Part shown: piece by piece, positions 43,234 through 51,427 of the stretch
How the letters are laid out: every line of letters starts with the position of its first letter
Position numbering within the stretch: position 1 is the first letter of the stretch
DNA from: Bradyrhizobium roseum
Lineage (GTDB): Bacteria > Pseudomonadota > Alphaproteobacteria > Rhizobiales > Xanthobacteraceae
Assembly: GCF_030413175.1 (NCBI RefSeq)
Contig: NZ_CP129212.1
Span: 6,967,001-7,031,000, forward strand
Direction of reading: 5' to 3'
Length of the DNA stretch: 64,000 nucleotides
Notes under the pieces: generated by a model
What the model was told of the DNA's origin: nothing
What the model saw: the letters and a program-made list of their open reading frames with translations, nothing else
The model's database searches: none
Position numbers and translations under genes: made by a program

Positions 43234-44241
43234 TCAACTCAGCGCGCGAACCTGCGCCGGCGTCAGCCCGGGCGAACCCTTGGCGTCGCGCTCCGCCTGA
43301 CGGATCAGCGCCACGATCCGGCGCGACAGCGGCGCTTGCAGCCCGCGCCGCCCGGCGATCTCGGTGATGACGCCCTGCAGATAATCGATCTCGGTACGGC
43401 GGCCGTGCTTGAGATCTTCCCACATCGACGAGCGCGCCTCGGGATCGATCTTCATGGTGCGGCCCAGCAGCGGCTCGAAGATGAAATCGGGCAGGCGCAG
43501 CAGCGTCGGCATCCATGACGGCGGAATCGGCGTCGACGACACCGGGTCGATGCCCTCGGCGCGCATGGCCGCCAGGGCTTCCGCGAGTTGATCGGCGAAC
43601 AACTGTCGCCATGGCCGCGAACCGAGCTGCCGGCGCAGCGGCTGGCCGGACAACGCATTGAGCGCGTTGTTGAGATTGAGCAGCAGCTTGCCCCATTGCA
43701 CGCCCTCGATGTTGCCGGTCGGCCGCACCGTCAGCCCCGGCACCGACAGTCTTTCGGCGGTATCCGCATCGTCCCGTTCGATCACGATGTCGCCGGAGGT
43801 CGCGCGATGAAAACGCCCCGCGCCGAGCGCCATCACGTTGAACGGCACCATGCCGCCGAGCACGCGTCGCCCCGGCAAGCGATCGCGGAGGACAGCGGCA
43901 TTGCCGACGCCGTTCTGCAGGCTGACGATGACGGCGGCCGCCGGCGCGTGCCGGGCAATGAGGTCGGCCATTGCAGCGGTATCCGCGCTCTTGACCGTGA
44001 CCAGCACGATGCCGGCATCCGCGAACACGGAAGGATTTTCCGATAGGGCAAAGCGACCGCGCGCGATTACCTGATCAAACCCTTCAAAACTCGTCGGCCG
44101 CAGGCCATGCGCTTCGATCTCGGCGATCACGCGCGAACGCGCCAACAGCGCAACGGGGCGTCCGCCGGCCGCCAGCATGCCGCCGACGAAGCAGCCGATG
44201 CTGCCCGCCCCTGCAATACCGATCGTTGGTCCCGCAACCAT
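43234..44241 (-). CDS. 2-dehydropantoate 2-reductase-like protein, second copy
   Basis: A start at ATG 44241 puts the Rossmann motif IGIAGAGSIGCFVGGML at residue 6; about 335 residues. The catalytic Lys is in VQWGKLLLNLNNALNALSG, and the substrate region is SSMWEDLKHGRRTEIDYLQG (Glu-Ile-Asp as in PanE). It resembles true PanE more closely than the copy at 24298, but again there are no pantothenate genes nearby. Confidence 0.88.
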   Translation of the reverse strand: MVAGPTIGIAGAGSIGCFVGGMLAAGGRPVALLARSRVIAEIEAHGLRPTSFEGFDQVIARGRFALSENPSVFADAGIVLVTVKSADTAAMADLIARHAPAAAVIVSLQNGVGNAAVLRDRLPGRRVLGGMVPFNVMALGAGRFHRATSGDIVIERDDADTAERLSVPGLTVRPTGNIEGVQWGKLLLNLNNALNALSGQPLRRQLGSRPWRQLFADQLAEALAAMRAEGIDPVSSTPIPPSWMPTLLRLPDFIFEPLLGRTMKIDPEARSSMWEDLKHGRRTEIDYLQGVITEIAGRRGLQAPLSRRIVALIRQAERDAKGSPGLTPAQVRALS

Positions 44242-44383
44242 TTGGCACCTGCTGCCTCGCACCTTCCTTCAACTAGCAGAGCGCGTGGACCGCGCCTATC
44301 ACCGGGCATCGGCCGCGCGCTCCTTGTAACCGTCATGGAGCACCGCTATCTTTTCGCGCGGGGGCTGCGCGGAGGAGACGATT

Positions 44384-44956
44384 ATGGGCCTACTCGACGT
44401 ACTCAACGGCATGCAGAACGGACCGCGTGGCCCGAGCCGCCCCGGCGAACAATCCGGCAGCGGCGGAATGTCGCCGTTGACCATGGCAATTCTGGCCCTG
44501 CTGGCCTGGAAGGGCATCAAGCATTTTACCGGCAACCAGCCGGGCGCCGCGCCGACCCAGGCACCTCCAAGATTGCCAGGCAATCTGAACGCCGGCTTGG
44601 GCGGCGGTGGCGGCCTGAGCGACATGCTCAAGGGCGGCCTCGGCGGACTGCTGGCCGGCGGCGCTGCAGGCAGCATCTTGAGCGGCGGCCTTGGCGACCT
44701 CCTCAATCAATTCCAGCAGAAAGGCCTTGGCGACCAGGCCGACTCCTGGGTCAGCAACGGTCCCAACAAGCAGGTCGCGCCCGGCGATCTCGCCAGTGCG
44801 CTCGGCGCCGATCAGATCGAGGCGCTCACCTCACAAAGCGGCCTGTCGCGCGATGAATTGCTGCAGGGCCTCAGCCAGTACCTGCCCGACGTCGTCAATC
44901 ATTTGACGCCGGACGGACGGTTGCCGGACGAGAACGAAATGTCGAAATGGGTCTGA
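44384..44956 (+). CDS. YidB-family protein (DUF937-like)
   Basis: The 190-residue protein starts at ATG 44384 with GGAGGAG upstream. It opens MGLLDVLNGMQ, has a hydrophobic segment MSPLTMAILALLAWKG, a Gly-rich middle (GGLSDMLKGGLGGLLAGG) and the conserved end SWVSNGPNKQVAPGDLASAL with LSRDELLQGLSQYLPDVVNHLTPDGRLP. This is the YidB family of unknown function. A YeaQ/GlsB-like gene follows 64 bases later. Confidence 0.88.
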   Translation: MGLLDVLNGMQNGPRGPSRPGEQSGSGGMSPLTMAILALLAWKGIKHFTGNQPGAAPTQAPPRLPGNLNAGLGGGGGLSDMLKGGLGGLLAGGAAGSILSGGLGDLLNQFQQKGLGDQADSWVSNGPNKQVAPGDLASALGADQIEALTSQSGLSRDELLQGLSQYLPDVVNHLTPDGRLPDENEMSKWV

Positions 44957-45020
44957 CGGGGCGGGCACGTGGCGCCGATTGCGCCGCGCGGACATCGACA
45001 CATTGCAATGGGGATCTAAC

Positions 45021-45299
45021 ATGAGCGGTATTCTCTGGATCATCGTGGTCGGCTTCGTCGCCGGCATCATCGCGCGCATGCTCTCGCCTGGACCGAACAA
45101 TCCGGCCGGTTTCATCCTGACCACCGTGCTCGGCATCGCCGGCGCGTTTCTGGCGACGTGGATCGGTCAGGCGATCGGTCATTACAGCCCCGACCAGGGC
45201 GCCGGCTTCATCACCGCCACCATCGGCGCGCTGGTGGTGCTGTTCATCTGGAACCGGCTGGTGGCCAGTCGCGTGATCTCGGATCCGGGTAACAGGTAA
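45021..45299 (+). CDS. GlsB/YeaQ/YmgE-family small membrane protein
   Basis: The 92-residue protein is made of about three membrane helices: ILWIIVVGFVAGIIARML, FILTTVLGIAGAFLATWIGQ and GFITATIGALVVLFIW. The Gly-rich pattern fits the transglycosylase-associated (GlsB/YeaQ) family often induced by stress. It probably shares a transcript with the YidB gene. Confidence 0.9.
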   Translation: MSGILWIIVVGFVAGIIARMLSPGPNNPAGFILTTVLGIAGAFLATWIGQAIGHYSPDQGAGFITATIGALVVLFIWNRLVASRVISDPGNR

Positions 45300-45303
45300 A
45301 ATT

Positions 45304-45431
45304 CGTAGGGTGGGCAAAGGCGCGAAGCGACGTGCCCACCATCTCATGCCGAATGCGCGGTGAAATGGTGGGCACGCTTCCGCCTTCGCTCTTCGAGCTA
45401 CGGCGGACAAGTCGGTTTGCCCGCCCTACGG
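45304..45431. repeat. Intergenic palindromic element, family B, copy 2
   Basis: CGTAGGGTGGGCAAAGGCGC at the left and GGTTTGCCCGCCCTACGGCG at the right, with internal GTGCCCACC / GGTGGGCAC. The inner tract CTTCCGCCTTCGCTCTTCGA plus GCTACGGCGGACA is shared with the copy at 51294. Confidence 0.75.
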
Positions 45432-45433
45432 CG

Positions 45434-46216
45434 TCACAGCACCAGATGCATGCCCGCATCCATGCGGACGAACTCGCCGGTCATGTTGCTCGATGCCGGC
45501 GAAGCCAGAAAACACACCAGCTGCGCGATGTCGTCGGCCGTCGAGGCGATCTTCAGCGGCACCTTTGCCACCACGCTGTCGCGCACCGCTTTCGCGCCGG
45601 CCTCACCGCGGCCCTTGGTGAACCAGGGCGTATCGATATAGCCGGGGCACACCGTATTGACGCGGATCAGGGGCGCCAGCGCGCGCGCCAGCGACTGCGT
45701 CATGGTGTTGAGCGCGCCCTTGCTCGCGGCGTAGGCGACCGAGGAGCCGCCGCCGGAAATACCGGCCACCGATGAGACGTTGACCACCGCCGACGGTTTG
45801 CCGGAAGCCTTTGCGCCAGCCTCGAGCTGCGCACGCGCCGCGCGGATCATCTGGAACGGGCCGATGGTGTTGACCGCGTAGATGCGCTGGAAATCCTCCG
45901 CCGACAGCCCGTCGAGGTCGTGATGCGGCACATGCTTGGTGGTGCCGGCATTGTTGACCAGCACGTCGAGCCGGCCCCAGCCTGCTGCAGCAGCCGCGAT
46001 CTTCTTGCAGTCCTCATCGCGCGAGACGTCGCCCTGCACCACGACGACTTCGGCGCCGGCGCTGCGGCAGAGGTCGGCGGTGGCCTCGGCTTCCGCCTTG
46101 CTGTTGGAATAATTGACGACGATGCGCGCGCCGCCCTTGGCCAGGATCGCAGCGGTCGCAGCCCCGAGGCCCGAGGCAGAACCGGTGACTATCGCGCACA
46201 AACCATCCTTCGACAT
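45434..46216 (-). CDS. SDR-family oxidoreductase, FabG-like
   Basis: The ATG at 46216 is preferred (GAGGG seven bases upstream) over one two codons earlier. 260 residues follow. TGSASGLGAA binds the cofactor, and NNAGTT, NVSSVAG and YAASKGALN (Tyr-x3-Lys) complete the active site. VNYSNSK suggests NADP preference. It diverges from the acyl-CoA dehydrogenase operon and may work with it, but no specific substrate is implied. Confidence 0.9.
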   Translation of the reverse strand: MSKDGLCAIVTGSASGLGAATAAILAKGGARIVVNYSNSKAEAEATADLCRSAGAEVVVVQGDVSRDEDCKKIAAAAAGWGRLDVLVNNAGTTKHVPHHDLDGLSAEDFQRIYAVNTIGPFQMIRAARAQLEAGAKASGKPSAVVNVSSVAGISGGGSSVAYAASKGALNTMTQSLARALAPLIRVNTVCPGYIDTPWFTKGRGEAGAKAVRDSVVAKVPLKIASTADDIAQLVCFLASPASSNMTGEFVRMDAGMHLVL

Positions 46217-46494
46217 CCGCATTTCCCTCTATATGTATTCGGCTGGTTTTCGAACCGCCTGTCGGTCGTGGCCTTACCATACCGCGCCGTAAAGTACGCG
46301 CAAATCCGCGACCGTTCCACTATGCGGAATTTATTCTTGGCAAGCCTCCTTCATGCCGCCGCCTCATGCCGCCCTGCAGACAGCGCTTGTCAGGGCTATG
46401 GCTTTTGCCGATCATAAAGCGCAAGAAAAGACCGCACCCGACGCCTTGCCGAATGCGCGAGGCCGGGCGGTGCCAAACAATTTCGGGGAACGCT

Positions 46495-47562
46495 GTGGCG
46501 GAGAGTGACAACATCGTTGCCGAGACCGCGGAGAAAATCTTCGCCGATCTCGCCGACGCGCAAACCATCAATCGCGACACGAAGGGTGAGTGGAAAGCGC
46601 CGCTCTGGCAGGCGCTGACCGAAGCCGGCCTGCCGCTGTCCTGGGTCAGCGAAGATTGCGGCGGATCGGGCGCCTCGCTCGCCGAAGGTTTCAGCGTGCT
46701 GAGCGCGGCCGGCCGCTTCGCGATCGCGGTGCCGCTGGCCGAAACCATGCTGGCCGGCTGGCTGCTGTCGCAGGGCAAAATCGCCTCGCCCGACGGCGAG
46801 ATGACGGTGGTGCCTGCGAGCCCGAAGGACAAGATCACGCTCAATGCCGACGGCAGCCTCTCCGGCAAGGCGCGTAGCGTGCCGTTCGCCAAGGCGGCGA
46901 AACATTTCGCCGTGCTTGCAAGCGACGCCAAAGGCAGCGTCTCGATCGCGCTGGTCGATGCCGCAAAGTGCCGGATCGAGGCCGGACTCGGCCTCGGCGG
47001 CGACGATTCGGACACGGTGACGCTGGACAAGGTGCAGCCCGCTGAACTCAAGCCGGCGCCGAAAGGTTTTGACCAGACCCGGCTGATGCTGATGGGCGGC
47101 GTGGCGCGCAGCTTGCAGATTGCCGGCGCGCTGGAATCGCTGTTGGAAATCTCCGTGCGCTATTCCAACGAACGCGTCGCCTTCGAGAAGAAGATTTCGA
47201 AGTTCCAGGCAGTGCAGCACAACCTGGCACGGCTCGCCGGCGAATCGGCGGCCGCCCTGGCGGCGGCCACCTCGGCCGCGGACGCCGTGGCAAACACGAA
47301 AGAATTCAACGACGAGGTGTTTCTCGAAGCCGCGGCAGCCAAGATCCGCTGCGCGGAGGCGGCGGAGAAAGGCGGCGGCATCGCCCATCAGGTGCATGGC
47401 GCGATCGGCTTCACCAGCGAGCACATCCTGCACCGCTATTCGCTGCGGGCGCTGGCCTGGCGCGACGATTTCGGATCCGAAAGCTACTGGGCGGTCGAAC
47501 TCGGCAAGCTGGTCTGCGACCGCGGCGCCGATGAACTATGGCCGCTCGTCGCCTCGCGCTGA
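46495..47562 (+). CDS. Acyl-CoA dehydrogenase family protein (first of a pair)
   Basis: The GTG at 46495 with GGGGA upstream gives 355 residues; a longer frame to 46366 has no ribosome site. It is slightly short for the family. The N-terminal helical domain, middle beta domain and C-terminal helices (SNERVAFEKKISKFQAVQHNLA, HQVHGAIGFTSEHILHRY) are recognisable. It is followed after 31 bases by a second acyl-CoA dehydrogenase. Pairs like this often form heterotetramers, in steroid and aromatic side-chain oxidation for example. Confidence 0.9.
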   Translation: MAESDNIVAETAEKIFADLADAQTINRDTKGEWKAPLWQALTEAGLPLSWVSEDCGGSGASLAEGFSVLSAAGRFAIAVPLAETMLAGWLLSQGKIASPDGEMTVVPASPKDKITLNADGSLSGKARSVPFAKAAKHFAVLASDAKGSVSIALVDAAKCRIEAGLGLGGDDSDTVTLDKVQPAELKPAPKGFDQTRLMLMGGVARSLQIAGALESLLEISVRYSNERVAFEKKISKFQAVQHNLARLAGESAAALAAATSAADAVANTKEFNDEVFLEAAAAKIRCAEAAEKGGGIAHQVHGAIGFTSEHILHRYSLRALAWRDDFGSESYWAVELGKLVCDRGADELWPLVASR

Positions 47563-47593
47563 CCTCAACACTGATCAAGTCGAGACCACATCC

Positions 47594-48754
47594 ATGACCG
47601 CAGCCCTTCGTTTCGATCCGATCCGCCTGCCGGAAAAATGCGAGCAATTGCGCAAGGAAGTGCGCGCCTTCCTCGCCGAGGAAATCGCCGCCGGCACTTT
47701 CGACCCGCACAAGCCGAACCGCGAAGACACCGACGTGCCGGAATTCTCCCGCAAGGTCGGCGCGAAGGGTTGGCTCGGCATGACCTGGCCGAAGCAATAT
47801 GGCGGCCACGAGCGCTCGTTCCTTGAGCGGTATGTGGTGACCGAGGAAATGCGCGTGGCGAACGCGCCGACGCGGCGCTTCTTCGTCGCCGACCGCCAGA
47901 GCGGCCCGGTGCTTTTGAAATATGCGCCCGAGCACATCAAGATGGACATCCTGCCGCGCATCTGCCGCGGCGAGGTGTGTTTCGCGATCGGCATGAGCGA
48001 GCCGAATTCCGGCTCCGACCTCTTCGCCGCAAAAACCCGCGCGACCAAGACCGACGGCGGCTATCTGATCAACGGCACCAAGATCTGGACCTCCTCGGCC
48101 CATATCGCCGACTACATGATCGCGATCTTCCGGACCTCACCGTCGACCAAGGAAAACCGTCGCCACGGCCTGACGCAGTTCCTGGTCAAGATGAAGCAGC
48201 CGGGCATCCAGGTGAACCCGATCAGCCAGATCACCGGACAAAAAGAATTCAACGAGGTGGTGTTCACCGATTTCTTCGTGCCCGACGATCACGTGCTCGG
48301 CGAGATCGACGGCGCGTGGAAGCAGGCGACCTCCGAACTCGCCTATGAGCGAAGCGGCCCCGAACGCTTTCTCGAAACCTATTACGTGCTGACCGAACTG
48401 GTCCGCGCGGTGGGAAACAACCCGGATACCCGCAGCGCCGAAGGCATCGGCCGGCTGGTGGCGCAGGTGCACACCATGCGGCGCATGTCGGTGTCGGTGG
48501 CCGGCATGCTGCAGGCCGGCAAGGAGCCGGTGGTGGAGGCCTCGATCGTCAAGGACATCGGCACGGTGTGGGAGCAGCAATTGCCGCATCGCGTCCGCGA
48601 TCTCGCCGCCTTTGTCGAGGAAACCGCCACCAACCGCGAGACGCTGGAAAAGCAGCTCGACTTCGCCATCAAGACGGCGCCCAAGCTGACGATCCAGGGC
48701 GGCACCACCGAGGTGCTGCGCGGCATCATCGCCCGCGGGCTCGGTCTGCGCTAA
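47594..48754 (+). CDS. Acyl-CoA dehydrogenase (second of a pair)
   Basis: The 386-residue flavoenzyme has AIGMSEPNSGSDLFAAKTRA, INGTKIWTSSAHIADYM (FAD and substrate region) and the C-terminal IQGGTTEVLRGIIARGLGL, a complete acyl-CoA dehydrogenase. It lies in an operon with the upstream dehydrogenase (31 bases) and the enoyl-CoA hydratase downstream (17 bases). Together they can carry out the first two steps of a beta-oxidation round. Confidence 0.94.
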   Translation: MTAALRFDPIRLPEKCEQLRKEVRAFLAEEIAAGTFDPHKPNREDTDVPEFSRKVGAKGWLGMTWPKQYGGHERSFLERYVVTEEMRVANAPTRRFFVADRQSGPVLLKYAPEHIKMDILPRICRGEVCFAIGMSEPNSGSDLFAAKTRATKTDGGYLINGTKIWTSSAHIADYMIAIFRTSPSTKENRRHGLTQFLVKMKQPGIQVNPISQITGQKEFNEVVFTDFFVPDDHVLGEIDGAWKQATSELAYERSGPERFLETYYVLTELVRAVGNNPDTRSAEGIGRLVAQVHTMRRMSVSVAGMLQAGKEPVVEASIVKDIGTVWEQQLPHRVRDLAAFVEETATNRETLEKQLDFAIKTAPKLTIQGGTTEVLRGIIARGLGLR

Positions 48755-48771
48755 TTCAACGAGGAAACCCA

Positions 48772-49572
48772 ATGACCAAATACACTGATATCGGCGTCGA
48801 GAAGCACGGCCATGTCGGCCTGATCGAAATCCGCAAGCCCCCGCTGAATTTTTTCGACGTCGCGCTGATCAACCAGATCGCGGACGCGCTGGAAGAGTTC
48901 GACAACGACGTCGAGATCCGCGCCTCGGTGCTGGCTGCCCAGGGCAAGGCGTTCTGCGCCGGCGCCGATTTTTCCGACCCGAAGCGGAAGGAACAGGAAG
49001 AGGAATCGCAGAAAGACCCGGCGGCGAACCTGCCGATCAACCATCTCTACGTTCAGGCCGTACGCATCTTCCGCAACAAGAAGCCGGTCGTCGCGGCCGT
49101 TCACGGCGCTGCCATCGGCGGCGGACTGGGCCTGGCGGTTTCGGCGGACTTCCGCATCACCTGCCCGGAAGCGCGCTTCGCCGCCAACTTCACAAAGCTC
49201 GGCTTCCATCCCGGCTTCGGCCTGACCGCGACGCTTCCCGAACTGGTCGGCAAGAACAATGCGGAACTGATCTTCTACACCAGCCGCCGCGTCACCGGCG
49301 AGGAAGCCACGCGCATGGGCCTTGCCAACCTCTGCGTGCCGCAGGACCAGGTGCGGGCCGAAGCGATGAAGCTCGCCGCCGAAATCGCCGAGTGCTCGCC
49401 GCTCGGCCTGATCTCGACCCGCGCCACCATGCGCGCCGGCCTTGCCGACCGCGTGCTCGCCGCGACCAACCACGAACTGGTCGAACAGAACAAGCTGCGC
49501 GCGACGGAGGATTTCAAGGAAGGCGTCAAGGCGACCGCCGAGCGCCGCGTCGCGAATTTCAAGGGACGGTAA
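48772..49572 (+). CDS. Enoyl-CoA hydratase/isomerase family protein
   Basis: The 266-residue crotonase starts at ATG 48772 after GAGGAA. The oxyanion loops AQGKAFCAGADFS and VHGAAIGGGLGLAVSADFR are present. NFTKLGFHPGFGLTATLPELVG covers the catalytic Glu region, where His or Gly replaces the first usual acid, so hydratase activity is likely but not certain. It is the last gene of the acyl-CoA dehydrogenase operon. Confidence 0.92.
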   Translation: MTKYTDIGVEKHGHVGLIEIRKPPLNFFDVALINQIADALEEFDNDVEIRASVLAAQGKAFCAGADFSDPKRKEQEEESQKDPAANLPINHLYVQAVRIFRNKKPVVAAVHGAAIGGGLGLAVSADFRITCPEARFAANFTKLGFHPGFGLTATLPELVGKNNAELIFYTSRRVTGEEATRMGLANLCVPQDQVRAEAMKLAAEIAECSPLGLISTRATMRAGLADRVLAATNHELVEQNKLRATEDFKEGVKATAERRVANFKGR

Positions 49573-49582
49573 GCTCGCGCTC

Positions 49583-49685
49583 GTCATTCCGGGATGCGCC
49601 GCAAGGCGCAGGCCCGGAATCCATCTTTCAGCGAGCGTGCGGCTCGTTGGATTCCGGGCTTGCGCTTCGCGCGCCCCGGAATGAC
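49583..49685. repeat. Intergenic palindromic element, family E
   Basis: GTCATTCCGGGATGCGCCGC at the left and GCGCGCCCCGGAATGAC at the right, with inner GGCCCGGAATCCA / TGGATTCCGGGCTT. It lies between convergent genes. The structure is like family A with different sequence. Confidence 0.7.
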
Positions 49686-49690
49686 GGTCA

Positions 49691-50443
49691 TCACGCCACC
49701 AGCTTGAATGTCACGCCGCAGAGATCAAAACTGTCGCCTGATACCTTGCAGCCCTTGGCCTTCGCCGCATCGCGCACCCTGGCGATATCGGCCACCTTGA
49801 ACGTCAGCCCGCTCATCAGGTCGCTCGCGCCCTTGACGAAGCGGAAGATGGCGTTGGGCAATTTCAGTTCCGTGTCACCACTGACCGCAACGCCCAGGAT
49901 TTTCCCCCAATGCCCGGCGAGGCCCTGCGGGTCCGGGCTTTCCATCTCGACTTCCGTCAACGCCAGCGTCACGTCTTTGCGGATCGCCTTCTGCCAGTCC
50001 GGCCCTGCCGGCGGATAGGGCCCCAGCACGTCGTCGCTGCCGGTCGTGTGGTTGAATTCGATGAACGCGGCACGGCAATCGCGCGGGTGCAGTTGCACGC
50101 CGTGATAGGGCGCGTGCGTGATCACGTTGGCGGTGCGCACGCCGATATCGTTGGCGTGCTTGCCGCGCGCGTCGGGATCGTCGCAGCAGAAGATCGCCAT
50201 GTAGCCGCCACGGCCGCCGGTCTTGTCGATAAAACGTCCGGCCGCGGTCCCCGGCTGGAACGGCGCCACCACTTCCAGCAAAATCGTATCGACCGGCAGC
50301 AGCGCGTTCTCAAGGCCGTATTTCGCGACGTTACCGTCGCGGTAACAAACGGTGAGGCCCATGATTTCGGATATGTCCGAAATCGCAGGTGCGAGATTCG
50401 GCGCCACCAGGCAGATCTGCCGCAGCCTGAGATAGCCAGCCAT
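49691..50443 (-). CDS. VOC superfamily (glyoxalase-like) protein
   Basis: The 250-residue protein shows two VOC-type halves: RQICLVAPNLAPAISDISEIMGLTV with a Glu-rich middle, and a second half starting ALTEVEMESPDPQGLAGHW. It belongs to the glyoxalase-like domain family of unknown substrate. It begins one base after the enoyl-CoA hydratase gene ends, so both are in one operon. Confidence 0.85.
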   Translation of the reverse strand: MAGYLRLRQICLVAPNLAPAISDISEIMGLTVCYRDGNVAKYGLENALLPVDTILLEVVAPFQPGTAAGRFIDKTGGRGGYMAIFCCDDPDARGKHANDIGVRTANVITHAPYHGVQLHPRDCRAAFIEFNHTTGSDDVLGPYPPAGPDWQKAIRKDVTLALTEVEMESPDPQGLAGHWGKILGVAVSGDTELKLPNAIFRFVKGASDLMSGLTFKVADIARVRDAAKAKGCKVSGDSFDLCGVTFKLVA

Positions 50444-50444
50444 C

Positions 50445-51239
50445 TCAGTGGCCCCCGAACACCGGCTTGCGCTTCTCGACGAAGGCCTTGGCCGCTTCCT
50501 TGTGGTCGGCAGTTTCGCCCGAGCGCGAATGATGGATGGCTTCCGCGTCGAAGCAGGCTTCCAGCGTCATCGTTTCCGCGTTGTTGATGTTGCGCTTGAT
50601 GTAGCCCAGCGTCACCGAAGGTCCCTGCGCCAGCGTCATCGCGAGATCGCGCGCCTCGGCCTCGATGTCGGCGTCCGGCACCACCTTGGTCACCATGCCG
50701 AGATTGTAGGCTTCGGTCGCGCTCAGTACCGGCGAGGTCAGATAGAGCTCGCGCGCTTTCGCGCTGCCGAGCATCTGGGTGAGGAAGTAGGTGCCGCCGT
50801 AATCGCCCGACAGTCCGACTTTGGCGAACGCCGTCGTGATCTTGCAGGAGGCACTGGCGACGCGCAAATCGCAGGACAGCGCGATCGAGAGGCCGGCACC
50901 GGCCGCAGCACCGTCGAGCTGCGCCACCACCGGCTTCGGCATCTGGTGCAGCAGGCGCGATACCTCCATGCCGCGGCGCAGATTGGCCATCTTGGCCTCG
51001 AACGGCAACGGCGCCCGGCCCTCGGCCATCGACTTGACGTCGCCGCCGACGCAGAACGTGCCGCCGGCGCCCTTGATCAGCACCGCGCGCACCTCGTGGT
51101 CCTCCACCGCACGCCGCGCCGCCTCCACCAGCCCGCGCGTCATGTCCGGATTCAGCGCGTTGCGCCGGTCGGGGCGGTTCATGGTGATGGTGAGCAGGCC
51201 GGAGTCGAGATTCTGGATGACCATTTCATTTGCGCTCAT
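50445..51239 (-). CDS. Enoyl-CoA hydratase/isomerase family protein
   Basis: The 264-residue crotonase starts at ATG 51239. GAGGTFCVGGDVKSMAEG and LDGAAAGAGLSIALSCDLR form the oxyanion hole, and FAKVGLSGDYGGTYFL contains an Asp at a catalytic position, as in PaaG/isomerase-type members. It is followed at once by the VOC gene. The pair diverges in function from the plus-strand operon, though both point to acyl-CoA catabolism. Confidence 0.92.
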   Translation of the reverse strand: MSANEMVIQNLDSGLLTITMNRPDRRNALNPDMTRGLVEAARRAVEDHEVRAVLIKGAGGTFCVGGDVKSMAEGRAPLPFEAKMANLRRGMEVSRLLHQMPKPVVAQLDGAAAGAGLSIALSCDLRVASASCKITTAFAKVGLSGDYGGTYFLTQMLGSAKARELYLTSPVLSATEAYNLGMVTKVVPDADIEAEARDLAMTLAQGPSVTLGYIKRNINNAETMTLEACFDAEAIHHSRSGETADHKEAAKAFVEKRKPVFGGH

Positions 51240-51293
51240 GGGTGGTGCTTTCAGTTGTTGTTGTTGGTTGTCGTAAATTTCGACCGGTGCCTG

Positions 51294-51413
51294 AGGGTGG
51301 GTTAGCGTAGCGTAACCCACCCTAATCTGGCGGCTCGGATAGTCCGGCGGTGGGTTACGCCTTCCGCCTTCGCCCTGCGAGCTACGGCGGACACGTCGGC
51401 TAACCCACTCTCC
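51294..51413. repeat. Intergenic palindromic element, family B variant, copy 3
   Basis: GAGGGTGGGTTAGCGTAGCG with TAACCCACCCT directly after it forms a hairpin, and GTGGGTTACG..CTAACCCACTCT forms the second. The inner CTTCCGCCTTCGCCCTGCGA then GCTACGGCGGACA is shared with the 45304 copy. Confidence 0.75.
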
Positions 51414-51427
51414 GAACTACGAAGCCT

